Below, in pieces: positions 1 to 5,933 of a DNA stretch of 6,916 nucleotides; positions within the stretch are counted from its first letter, which is position 1, and each line of letters starts with the position of its first letter. The position numbers were made by a program, and so were the translations under genes. Under the pieces are notes generated by a model, which was given only the letters and a program-made list of their open reading frames with translations, searched no databases and was not told the DNA's origin. The stretch is from JANRKG01 sp033763635 (GTDB lineage: Bacteria > Cyanobacteriota > Cyanobacteriia > GCF-001939115): positions 1 to 6,916 of the forward strand of contig JANRKG010000173.1 of assembly GCA_033763635.1 (NCBI GenBank), given 5' to 3'.

Positions 1-483
1 ATCGGTAGCCCCATCCGTCAGGGGTTTGTCATTCCAATCCAGCCCTGCATTGAGTTTGGAAATCCCTTGAGACAACCGCACCGACTCCAGATCAAACACA
101 CTCTTCGCATCTGGATAGTCCCCGGCCTTGACTGGATCACCCGTCAAGGCCAGCACATTGCGAATCCCCAGAGCGTAGGCTCCCAGAAGATCAGACTGTA
201 ATCCAATCCGATTTCGATCGCGACAGGTAAACTGACAAATCGCTTCAAGCCCATGCTGTTGTAACAGGACACAGGCGGCGATCGACGACATCCGCATCAC
301 CGCTCGGCTCCCATCCGTGATGTTGACCGCATGAACACGCCCTTTCAGGAGTTTTGCCATCTCCAGCATGTGGGTGGGGTCACTTCCTTTAGGAGGACAA
401 GCTTCAGCAGTCACCAAGAACTCACCCGATTGAGCGGCTTGACGGAATGAGAATTGAACAGAGGCCGAAAATGGGTTGATCAT
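1..483 (-). CDS. metF: Methylenetetrahydrofolate reductase, 5' part (cut by window edge)
   Basis: The first 161 codons are present. Translation starts at the ATG complementary to 481-483 and is open to the left edge, so the C-terminus is missing. The family reduces 5,10-methylene-THF to 5-methyl-THF with a flavin, in the cytosol, supplying methyl groups for methionine synthesis. Visible motifs are TAEACPPKGSDP at residues 25-36, where Glu27 aligns with the catalytic Glu of E. coli MetF; VNITDGSRAVMRMSS (53-67); QFTCRDRNRIGLQSDLLGA (84-102); and ALTGDPV (112-118), whose Asp matches the flavin-modulating Asp. The CRDRN-IGLQS wording is closer to the short MTHFR domain found alone in cyanobacteria or fused in Bacillus YitJ than to E. 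coli MetF. No homocysteine methyltransferase domain precedes it. A plausible promoter lies just upstream (515-543). Family assignment is firm; the electron donor cannot be told. Confidence 0.92.
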   Translation of the reverse strand, partial: MINPFSASVQFSFRQAAQSGEFLVTAEACPPKGSDPTHMLEMAKLLKGRVHAVNITDGSRAVMRMSSIAACVLLQQHGLEAICQFTCRDRNRIGLQSDLLGAYALGIRNVLALTGDPVKAGDYPDAKSVFDLESVRLSQGISKLNAGLDWNDKPLTDGATD

Positions 484-514
484 AGGCGATCGAAATTTAG
501 AACTGATTAAGAAA

Positions 515-543
515 AAGATAGTCGATTCAGGATTAAAAGTCAG
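515..543 (-). promoter_or_regulatory. Candidate sigma70-type promoter for metF
   Basis: Read on the minus strand, CTGACT (complement of 538-543) and TATCTT (complement of 515-520) are separated by exactly 17 bp and each matches 4 of 6 consensus bases. Initiation would fall near 508, giving a leader of about 25 nt before the metF ATG. No clear Shine-Dalgarno sequence follows. The spacing is good but the hexamers are only moderate, so this is an inference. Confidence 0.35.
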
Positions 544-601
544 GGAAACCCCTTTGGATTCATCGGGGATTTAAATTGCAAGTTTGTTTCGATGATTCTA
601 T

Positions 602-1612
602 CTAAAGGGGCAGGGAGTATCCTAAAGCTTTTTTCACCTGGGTCAAGGTTTCGTTGGCGATCGCCTCCGCCTTTTCCCGTCCTTGCCGCAACACGGACTC
701 CAGATAGCTTCGGTCATCCATCACTGTATGGTACTTTTCCTGCACAGGCTTGAGGGCTGTCACAACCACATCCGTCAGCAGGGGTTTGAATTGGCCCCAC
801 CCCATATCCTGACAGTCCACTGCCGCTTCCTCCTTGGTCTTGCCGGATAGCAGGGTGTATAGGGTGAGCAGGTTATGGGCTTCGGGTCGTTCCGGGTCGT
901 CAAACACAATTCCCCGTTGGGGATCAGTCTTACACCGCTTGATCTTGTATTGAATTTGGTCAGGCGTATCCAGCAGATTGATCCGGCTCTGGTCCGATGG
1001 GTCCGACTTCGACATTTTCTTTGTGCCATCTGTCAGACTCATCACACGGGCACCCTCCGCCCGAATTAAAGGAGTTGGCTGCTTTAAGACGGGTGGCCCC
1101 TTTCGGGCAAATTGGTGATTAAATCGAGCCGCAATATCCCGTGTGAGTTCCAGGTGTTGCTTTTGGTCTTCCCCAACGGGGACTTTATCCGCCTGGTAAA
1201 GCAAAATATCCGCCGCCATCAGAACCGGGTAATCGAGTAACCCCGTATTCACGTTTTCGCCCTGTTTGATAGCTTTCTCTTTGAACTGAATCATGTCCTG
1301 TAACCAGTTCAGGGGTGTGATGCAGTTGAGCAGCCAGGTCAATTCCGCATGGGCCGATACATGGGATTGAATGAAAATGTTGGAGTAGGCCAGGTCAATG
1401 CCACAGGCCAGGTAAATTGCAGCGATCGAATACGTATCGGCAGCGAGGGATTGGGGATTGTGGGGCACCGTGATGGCATGGAGGTCTACCACACAAAAGA
1501 AATTCTCGTACTGCTCCTGGATTTCGACCCAGTTGCGGACAGCCCCCAGATAATTGCCGAGATGGAGATTGCCTGTGGGTTGAACCCCAGAGAGAACACG
1601 CTGCCTACCCAT
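602..1612 (-). CDS. trpS: Tryptophanyl-tRNA synthetase
   Basis: Complete, 336 residues, the usual length for bacterial TrpRS. This class Ic synthetase activates tryptophan with ATP and charges tRNA-Trp in the cytosol. The opening SGVQPTGNLHLGNYLGA (residues 8-24) contains the HIGH-type signature. YPVLMAADILLY (128-139) holds the Asp135 that reads the indole nitrogen in the family. VPVGEDQKQHLELTRDIA (144-161) is the conserved core, and KMSKS is intact at 199-203. The ATG complementary to 1610-1612 places the HIGH motif at the normal distance from the N-terminus. The gene is divergent from the 608-residue protein gene, and 118 bp separate it from metF on the same strand, where metF seems to have its own promoter. 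Nothing is truncated or missing. Confidence 0.99.
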   Translation of the reverse strand: MGRQRVLSGVQPTGNLHLGNYLGAVRNWVEIQEQYENFFCVVDLHAITVPHNPQSLAADTYSIAAIYLACGIDLAYSNIFIQSHVSAHAELTWLLNCITPLNWLQDMIQFKEKAIKQGENVNTGLLDYPVLMAADILLYQADKVPVGEDQKQHLELTRDIAARFNHQFARKGPPVLKQPTPLIRAEGARVMSLTDGTKKMSKSDPSDQSRINLLDTPDQIQYKIKRCKTDPQRGIVFDDPERPEAHNLLTLYTLLSGKTKEEAAVDCQDMGWGQFKPLLTDVVVTALKPVQEKYHTVMDDRSYLESVLRQGREKAEAIANETLTQVKKALGYSLPL

Positions 1613-1645
1613 GACTGCACTCGATCGCTAAGAAGATAAATTGAC

Positions 1646-1659
1646 TTAATGTTCATTAA
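1646..1659. promoter_or_regulatory. Short perfect palindrome upstream of trpS
   Basis: TTAATG-TT-CATTAA has two exact 6-bp arms around a 2-bp centre, and an overlapping CATTAATG palindrome sits at 1654-1661. It lies 34-47 bp upstream of the trpS ATG, where an operator or the promoter itself would be expected. No regulator can be named, and AT-rich palindromes of this size can arise by chance. Confidence 0.25.
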
Positions 1660-1670
1660 TGTAACAAAGA

Positions 1671-1726
1671 GGGGGACGTTGAGGGGGATTTGACGTTGGG
1701 GATTGAGGATGGGGTGCGGTTTGGGG
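1671..1726 (+). repeat. G-run cluster with imperfect direct repeat in divergent spacer
   Basis: Five runs of four or five G occur at 1671-1675, 1683-1687, 1698-1701, 1711-1714 and 1723-1726. The unit GACGTTG(A)GGGG(G)ATT occurs twice in tandem, at 1675-1690 and 1692-1704. The stretch fills much of the 171-bp spacer between the divergent trpS and the 608-residue protein gene, so it lies in the promoter region of one or both. Loops of 7-10 nt make a stable G-quadruplex possible but not compelling. Confidence 0.4.
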
Positions 1727-1783
1727 AAGAAAATGGCATGATGGAGGCGAGAATTTTAGCTTGAGGGTCGGTTCTCGTGGCCT

Positions 1784-3610
1784 ATGGAAACTACATCCCG
1801 TAGCGATCACTGGCAAAATCATCACTGGCAAAATCATCATTGGCAAACATTGGGGCAACTCCTGGAGCAACAGCTTAAAACGGTCCTGCCCCCTTCAATT
1901 CCGGTGACGGTGCAATGTGTGGTGAAAGAAGGGGTGTTGATGGTGTTAGGGCAACACCCAGCCCATGCGGTTCCTGACCCTCAACAAACCTTTAAGACCC
2001 TGGAGAAAGGGATTCGATCGTTCGCTCCCCAAGTTTCCAACCCTTCTCCAGACACTCCAGACTCCCCAAAGGTGCAACTATACCTGCGCGTCTCAGGTCA
2101 ACAACAACCCTACGCCTTCCACGCCTTCGAACTCACTCCTTCGCTACTACCCCCGCCCCCGCCGCCATCCCCTTCCCGCCTTCCGCCACCCCCGTCTTCG
2201 CCGCCCCCCACGGCGATCGAGGTTGCCAAGCCCCACGAGCAAGCCCCAGCCTTTACAGAGCCTTTGCTGCCTCCAGAACCGGAAGATGTGGAGCCTCAAC
2301 CTGAACCTACGCCTTCCCCACCCCGCAAGTCCCGAAAAACAATCCTGGCGGGGTTGGGGCTGGGGTTGGGAGCTGCGTTGGTGGGAGTTTTCGCCTACGG
2401 AATCACCCGTCCCTGTGTCCTGGGAGGATGTGATGCCCTGGCTACAGCCCAACAACTGAACTGGGAATCAACTCAGATTCTCCAGAAACCCGATGCGGCC
2501 CGATCGCTGCCTGTCGCTCAAGAAAAACTCACAACTGCGATCCGCTCCCTGGACTCGATTCCGCCCTGGTCTCCTCAGCGATCGGAAGCCCAGACATTAC
2601 AGACCACCTACCGCACTCAACTCACAACCCTGGAGCAGTTAACCACCGCGCAACAAAAAGTGACCACTGCCACTCAACAGACCCAAAAACCTCCTCTCTC
2701 AGTTCAGGAATGGCAGGCCGTACAAAAGCTCTGGAAGGAGGCGATCGACGCTCTGAAGCAAATTCCGAAAGAGAACCCGTACCATTCCTATGCCCAAACC
2801 CAGTTAAAAGACTATCGGGCCAGGTTGAGGACGGTGGACCAGCAAGCCAGCGTGGAACGGCAAGCTACCGACAACCTGACGGAAGCAAAACGTATGGTGC
2901 AGATTGCCGAGGCTCGTCAGGGCGTTTCCCAAAATCTGGAGAGTTGGCAACTCACCCAAGTTACCTGGCAAGGAGCGATCGATCGCCTTAAAAAAGTCCC
3001 TAAAAGCACCACCGTTTATAAAGAATCGCAGGAATTGCTGGCGATCTACCAACCCAAGTTTGTCACAGCCCGTAATCAATGGTCCAAGGAGCAACTCTCA
3101 GCCAGGGCATACAACCAGGCGATGAGTGTTGCGAAACAGGCGGAAGCTTTGGAGCAAAAACAGCAGTGGCCCCAGGCCGTCGATCGCTGGCGCAGTGCTA
3201 TAAATCTCACTCGACAAGTTTTGCAGGGTACAGAGTCCTATGATCAGGCCCAACTGTTGTTAGACGAATACCGGGGCAAATTGTCAGCAGCCGAGAGTAC
3301 CTTGCAAGTCTCCCAAACTTTACAGCAAGCTCGCACAGACCTGAAGCGGACCTGTTCCCTTTCAGTACGGGTTTGTGATTATACTGTCGCTCCTGAGTTA
3401 ATTCGCGTGAATCTCACCCGCACTTACATGCAAAAGTTAATCGGGACGGCTGAGACGGCCCGCCGATTCCGAGACCCCAATGCCCAAGTGCAGGTTTCCA
3501 ATCATCTGGAGACCTTGTTCACGGCCTTCCGAACCATCAGCGACAATGCCCAAATTCCAATCGAGATCTATAACCCGGATGGGGTCATGATGGTTCGCTA
3601 TCCTAAATGA
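1784..3610 (+). CDS. Single-span membrane protein with Pro-rich linker and four helical repeats, function unknown
   Basis: 608 residues; not assignable to a named family by eye. Residues 1-22 carry a (D/H)HWQ(N/T) triplet repeat. Residues 23-118 form a compact alpha/beta-like domain (LEQQLKTVLP, LMVLGQHPAH, VQLYLRVSGQQQPYAFHAFEL) of a type I associate with uncharacterised cyanobacterial proteins. Residues 119-183 are proline-rich and likely disordered. RKSRK (181-185) precedes a Gly-rich membrane segment at about 186-208, so positive-inside predicts a cytoplasmic N-terminus and a C-terminus in the periplasm or thylakoid lumen. Cys211 and Cys216 follow it. Residues 220-505 contain four related helical units of about 65-72 residues, with W/A-IDxLKxIP and Y-xxAQxxLxxYxxKL motifs. 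A distinct C-terminal domain (about 510-608) ends in IPIEIYNPDGVMMVRYPK. The ATG is preceded by an in-frame stop at 1757, and GAGGG at 1763-1767 is a weak ribosome site. TPR-like scaffold is one guess. Confidence 0.9.
   Translation: METTSRSDHWQNHHWQNHHWQTLGQLLEQQLKTVLPPSIPVTVQCVVKEGVLMVLGQHPAHAVPDPQQTFKTLEKGIRSFAPQVSNPSPDTPDSPKVQLYLRVSGQQQPYAFHAFELTPSLLPPPPPPSPSRLPPPPSSPPPTAIEVAKPHEQAPAFTEPLLPPEPEDVEPQPEPTPSPPRKSRKTILAGLGLGLGAALVGVFAYGITRPCVLGGCDALATAQQLNWESTQILQKPDAARSLPVAQEKLTTAIRSLDSIPPWSPQRSEAQTLQTTYRTQLTTLEQLTTAQQKVTTATQQTQKPPLSVQEWQAVQKLWKEAIDALKQIPKENPYHSYAQTQLKDYRARLRTVDQQASVERQATDNLTEAKRMVQIAEARQGVSQNLESWQLTQVTWQGAIDRLKKVPKSTTVYKESQELLAIYQPKFVTARNQWSKEQLSARAYNQAMSVAKQAEALEQKQQWPQAVDRWRSAINLTRQVLQGTESYDQAQLLLDEYRGKLSAAESTLQVSQTLQQARTDLKRTCSLSVRVCDYTVAPELIRVNLTRTYMQKLIGTAETARRFRDPNAQVQVSNHLETLFTAFRTISDNAQIPIEIYNPDGVMMVRYPK
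1805..1849 (+). repeat. 15-bp in-frame tandem repeat, three copies
   Basis: Copies at 1805-1819, 1820-1834 and 1835-1849 follow the pattern (C/G)ATCA(C/T)TGGCAAA(A/C)(T/A). The first two differ at one base and the third at three. They encode DHWQN, HHWQN and HHWQT at residues 8-22 of the 608-residue protein. Because the unit is five codons, gain or loss of copies would keep the reading frame. Confidence 0.9.
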
Positions 3611-3640
3611 GGTTTTAGCAGTTAGCCAGGTTGCAAGCTC

Positions 3641-3656
3641 CTTTAGAATCTTTAGA
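3641..3656 (+). promoter_or_regulatory. CTTTAGA direct repeat with a -10-like hexamer before lhgO
   Basis: In the 70-bp gap before lhgO, CTTTAGA occurs at 3641-3647 and 3650-3656. The embedded TAGAAT (3644-3649) differs from TATAAT at one base, but the -35 position has no good match. Transcription of lhgO could start here or read through from the upstream gene. GAGGG at 3665-3669 is a reasonable ribosome site, 11 nt before the ATG. Confidence 0.2.
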
Positions 3657-3680
3657 GGTGTTACGAGGGTAGAGTGGTTT

Positions 3681-4895
3681 ATGTATGACTATGCGATCGT
3701 CGGGGGTGGCATTGTCGGGTTGTCGGCGGGAATGGCGATCGGTCAGCGTTTCCCCCAGGCCCGCATCCTGATCCTGGAGAAGGAAAGTAGCTGGGCATTT
3801 CACCAGACGGGCAATAACAGTGGAGTGATCCATTCGGGCATTTACTACAAACCTGGTAGCTTTAAAGCCAAGTTTTGCCGGGAGGGTGCCCAATCAATGG
3901 TGGAGTTTTGCCAACAGCATCACATTCCCCACGAAGTCTGTGGAAAGGTGATTGTTGCGACAGAACCGGACGAACTGCCCCAACTTGAAAAGCTATACGA
4001 TCGGGGTCTGCAAAATGGGATCAAGGTTGCCCGAATCTCAGCGGAGGAAGTGCGGGAATTTGAACCCCATGTGAGTTGTCTTGAGGGCATTCGGGTTTAC
4101 AGTACGGGAATTGTAAGCTATCGGCAGGTTTGCGAAAAGTATGCTGAACTGATTCAAACCCAGGGAGGAGAATTACGACTGAACACGAGAGTTGAACGCA
4201 TCCTCGATATTCCGGACGGAAAACGGTTGGAAACAAACAACGGCACGTTTGAAACTCGTTGTCTCATTAACTGTGCCGGATTGCAGAGCGATCGGGTTGC
4301 GAAACGAGGCGGAGTTGATCCCCAGGCCAAGATCGTGCCATTCCGAGGGGAATATTACGAGCTAGTGCCAGCAAAACGGTCTCTGGTGAAGGGGTTGATT
4401 TATCCCGTTCCCAATCCGGCTTTTCCCTTCTTGGGAGTCCACTTCACCCGCATGATTGACGGGAGCGTTCATGCGGGACCCAATGCGGTTTTGAGTTTGA
4501 AGCGAGAAGGGTATAAGAAAACTGATTTCAACCTGGGAGATTTTCTGGAGGTGATGACCTTCCCCGGTTTCTGGAAGTTGGCTTCCAGGCACGCAGGGGA
4601 CGGAATTCAGGAAATCATTCGGTCCTTCAGCAAAGCAGCCTTTGTAAAAAGTCTGCAACGCCTGATCCCCGAAGTGCAGTCAGATGACCTGATCCCCACC
4701 CATGCGGGTGTTCGGGCACAGGCATTGATGGAGGATGGCAAACTGGTAGACGACTTCCTGATTATTCAAGACCGTAACTCGGTCCATGTCTGCAATGCCC
4801 CCTCTCCTGCCGCCACCGCTTCTCTCGAAATTGGCAAGACGATCGCGCAACAAGTCCCTGAAGTAGGACGGTTGCAGGTTTCAATAGGAACTTAA
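3681..4895 (+). CDS. lhgO: L-2-hydroxyglutarate oxidase (FAD-dependent)
   Basis: Complete, 404 residues, the normal length for LhgO (E. coli YgaF). The family oxidises L-2-hydroxyglutarate to 2-oxoglutarate on FAD and passes electrons to the membrane quinone pool, removing a by-product of 2-oxoglutarate metabolism. The sequence shows the dinucleotide fold VGGGIVGLS (7-15) with the acidic Glu33 ending beta-2; the diagnostic GNNSGVIHSGIYY (44-56); NCAGLQSDRVA (197-207); FRGEYYEL (221-228); HAGPNAVLSLKREGY (264-278); HAGVRAQAL (341-349); and the C-terminal FAD-contacting NAPSPAATASLEIG (372-385). The combination fits LhgO better than glycerol-3-phosphate dehydrogenase or other DAO-fold oxidases. 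It starts 70 bp after the 608-residue protein gene and may share its transcript. No signal peptide is seen; peripheral membrane association is expected from the family. Confidence 0.94.
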   Translation: MYDYAIVGGGIVGLSAGMAIGQRFPQARILILEKESSWAFHQTGNNSGVIHSGIYYKPGSFKAKFCREGAQSMVEFCQQHHIPHEVCGKVIVATEPDELPQLEKLYDRGLQNGIKVARISAEEVREFEPHVSCLEGIRVYSTGIVSYRQVCEKYAELIQTQGGELRLNTRVERILDIPDGKRLETNNGTFETRCLINCAGLQSDRVAKRGGVDPQAKIVPFRGEYYELVPAKRSLVKGLIYPVPNPAFPFLGVHFTRMIDGSVHAGPNAVLSLKREGYKKTDFNLGDFLEVMTFPGFWKLASRHAGDGIQEIIRSFSKAAFVKSLQRLIPEVQSDDLIPTHAGVRAQALMEDGKLVDDFLIIQDRNSVHVCNAPSPAATASLEIGKTIAQQVPEVGRLQVSIGT

Positions 4896-4911
4896 GGAAG
4901 GCAGAAGGCAG

Positions 4912-4967
4912 AGGACAGAAGAAGAGGTCTTCCCCTTCTGCCTCTGCTTTTCTTCTTCCCCTGTCCT
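4912..4967 (+). terminator. Purine/pyrimidine inverted repeat after lhgO, possible terminator
   Basis: AGGACA-GAAGAAGA (4912-4925) pairs with TCTTCTTC-CCC-TGTCCT (4951-4967), giving 14 pairs with a 3-nt bulge around a 25-nt loop. The preceding GGCAGAAG-type repeats (4899-4911) offer alternative pairing with CTTCTGCCTCTGC at 4935-4947. It begins 17 nt after the lhgO stop. There is no U-tract afterwards, so it may act as an RNA end-stabiliser or be one of the dispersed AGGCAGA-type repeats common between cyanobacterial genes rather than a classical terminator. Confidence 0.45.
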
Positions 4968-4968
4968 G

Positions 4969-5049
4969 GAAAACACGGATTTTTATTGAAGCTTTATAGA
5001 AGCCTCCGAAATTTCTTGTACGCTAGCTTCCATGTATGTCCGTGTTTTC
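4969..5049 (+). repeat. Exact 11-bp inverted repeat spanning the comFB leader
   Basis: GAAAACACGGA (4969-4979) is the exact reverse complement of TCCGTGTTTTC (5039-5049), with 59 bp between. Inside it, GAAGCT (4988-4993) can pair with AGCTTC (5025-5030), so a long two-part hairpin could form in RNA. The right arm ends 32 nt before the comFB ATG. Confidence 0.6.
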
Positions 5050-5081
5050 TCCATCAGTGTGTTTTCTACTCGGCTTATCCT

Positions 5082-5612
5082 ATGCCTACCCCTCCTTCTG
5101 ACCGCTCCGCTTCTGATCGGCAGTTGTCCAAGGTCTTCGTGTACCGAAACGTTATGGAGTTTCTGGTGAATGAAGAAATTGATAAACAATTCCGCCAGCT
5201 TTCCAGTAAACGGCTGCAAGCCCTTAAGCGAGACGATGTAGCAGCCTTTGCCCTGAATCGGCTTCCTTCCCTTTACGCCACAACCGAGCGGGGATGGCGA
5301 CAGCAAAGCCTCCGGGGACGGCGGGATATGGGCGCTCAAATTGCATCGATCGTGCAACAGGCTGTTACAGTCGTCCAACGAGAGCCTGTTCGGATGGAAA
5401 CACCTCTTCATGTGGATGAAACGGCTGATATTGAACAAGCACTTGTAGATTTACAAAATTTGTTAAGAAATGAAAACTTGACTTGGAAGAGTCTACCAGA
5501 CCTGTTGGAGCGGACTTTAGTTGAAACAACGCAGGGAAATATTACCTGGCAAGCTCGACCTATCTGGACAGACGATCGGGAACATCCCGGCAAGAATTTT
5601 TACAAACCTTAG
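5082..5612 (+). CDS. comFB: ComFB-domain protein (late competence / cyclic-dinucleotide receptor family)
   Basis: 176 residues from the ATG at 5082. Residues 18-101 match the ComFB domain: KVFVYRNVMEFLVNEEID, then LKRDDVAAFALNRLPSLYATTERGW (48-72) and MGAQIASIVQQAVTVVQREPVR (83-104). The family is named from Bacillus comFB. Cyanobacterial members have been reported to bind c-di-GMP and to affect cell size, motility or natural competence. Residues 105-176 are a tail with no domain I recognise; it contains an acidic and hydrophobic helix-like part (ADIEQALVDLQNLLRN, 115-130). The frame is open upstream to a TTG at 4986, but the extra 32 codons (rich in Cys, Phe and Tyr) do not look like part of the domain and overlap the inverted repeat, so the ATG is preferred. 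No strong Shine-Dalgarno sequence is visible. The nearest downstream gene is a sugar transferase, 685 bp away. Confidence 0.9.
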   Translation: MPTPPSDRSASDRQLSKVFVYRNVMEFLVNEEIDKQFRQLSSKRLQALKRDDVAAFALNRLPSLYATTERGWRQQSLRGRRDMGAQIASIVQQAVTVVQREPVRMETPLHVDETADIEQALVDLQNLLRNENLTWKSLPDLLERTLVETTQGNITWQARPIWTDDREHPGKNFYKP

Positions 5613-5654
5613 TCAGAATTCCGCACTCTTACCAAATTACAAGCTTTTTCTTTA

Positions 5655-5673
5655 AGAGAATGAATTTTTCTCT
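5655..5673 (+). terminator. Weak hairpin after comFB
   Basis: AGAGAA (5655-5660) and TTCTCT (5668-5673) form a 6-bp stem with a 7-nt loop, 43 nt after the comFB stop. It is AT-rich and is followed by GTAGATTTTC, not a clean U-run. It is the only terminator-like structure close behind the gene. Confidence 0.25.
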
Positions 5674-5697
5674 GTAGATTTTCTGTTGATGCCTTTA

Positions 5698-5736
5698 ATT
5701 CAATCTTATTCAATCAGTTCAGAGATCAGTTCAGAA
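5698..5736 (+). repeat. Short direct repeats in the comFB-to-sugar-transferase gap
   Basis: ATTCAATC occurs at 5698-5705 and 5708-5715, a 10-bp period. It runs into two adjacent copies of ATCAGTTCAGA(G/A) at 5713-5724 and 5725-5736. They form the left end of a gene-free 685-bp stretch rich in tandem repeats. Confidence 0.7.
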
Positions 5737-5744
5737 AAGCTTGA

Positions 5745-5761
5745 AGCCTCAAATTGAGGCT
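5745..5761. repeat. Perfect 8-bp-arm palindrome
   Basis: AGCCTCAA-A-TTGAGGCT is an exact inverted repeat around one central base. As RNA it would form a GCCTC stem with a five-base loop. No U-tract follows, so a terminator is unlikely, and a protein-binding site is an alternative. It lies 132 bp past the comFB stop. Confidence 0.5.
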
Positions 5762-5810
5762 GACTTGGACAGTATTTCCTGGTAGTGAGTAGTATTCATT
5801 GTCCAATCAC

Positions 5811-5858
5811 ATTATTTCTGACAGTCATTATTTCTGACAGTCATTATTTCTGGTAGCA
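5811..5858 (+). repeat. 16-bp tandem repeat, three copies
   Basis: ATTATTTCTGACAGTC is repeated exactly at 5811-5826 and 5827-5842. A third, diverged copy is at 5843-5858, with its last six bases changed to GTAGCA. A decayed relative (GACAGTATTTCCTGGTAG) lies upstream at 5768-5785, which suggests an older, larger array. There are no unique spacers between copies. Confidence 0.9.
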
Positions 5859-5867
5859 CTTTCAATC

Positions 5868-5906
5868 ATTGCTTACTGTGATTGCTTACTGTGATTACTT
5901 ACTGTG
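5868..5906 (+). repeat. 13-bp tandem repeat, three copies
   Basis: ATTGCTTACTGTG occurs exactly at 5868-5880 and 5881-5893, and with one change (ATTACTTACTGTG) at 5894-5906. It begins 9 bp after the 16-bp array but has a different sequence and period. A TTG-initiated frame through it is not credible as a gene. Confidence 0.92.
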
Positions 5907-5933
5907 CTCCAGATCTAAAATGGCAATGCCCTA

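Noticed and set aside
549..610. Terminator for trpS from CCCCTTT (549-555) and AAAGGGG (604-610)
   Set aside because: The arms are only 7 bp, 48 bp apart, and one overlaps the trpS stop codon; there is no U-tract. It is too weak to call.
1965..2459. Pro/Arg-rich 164-codon frame overlapping the 608-residue gene (plus strand)
   Set aside because: It is an out-of-frame reading of the C-rich linker and has no domain; the main frame has coherent domains on both sides.
2975..2986. 12-bp palindrome GCGATCGATCGC as a regulatory site
   Set aside because: It lies within coding sequence and is readily explained as two overlapping HIP1-like motifs, which are abundant in cyanobacterial genomes.
4986..5081. 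Upstream TTG start extending the ComFB protein by 32 residues
   Set aside because: The extension is rich in Cys, Phe and Tyr, unlike the rest of the protein, falls inside an inverted repeat, and lies outside the recognisable domain. The ATG at 5082 is a better start.
4983..5438. 151-codon minus-strand frame opposite comFB
   Set aside because: It is antisense to a clearly recognised ComFB domain and has no family resemblance.
5811..5906. Possible CRISPR array
   Set aside because: The units are 13 and 16 bp, directly abutting, with no unique spacers and no cas genes nearby. These are simple tandem repeats.
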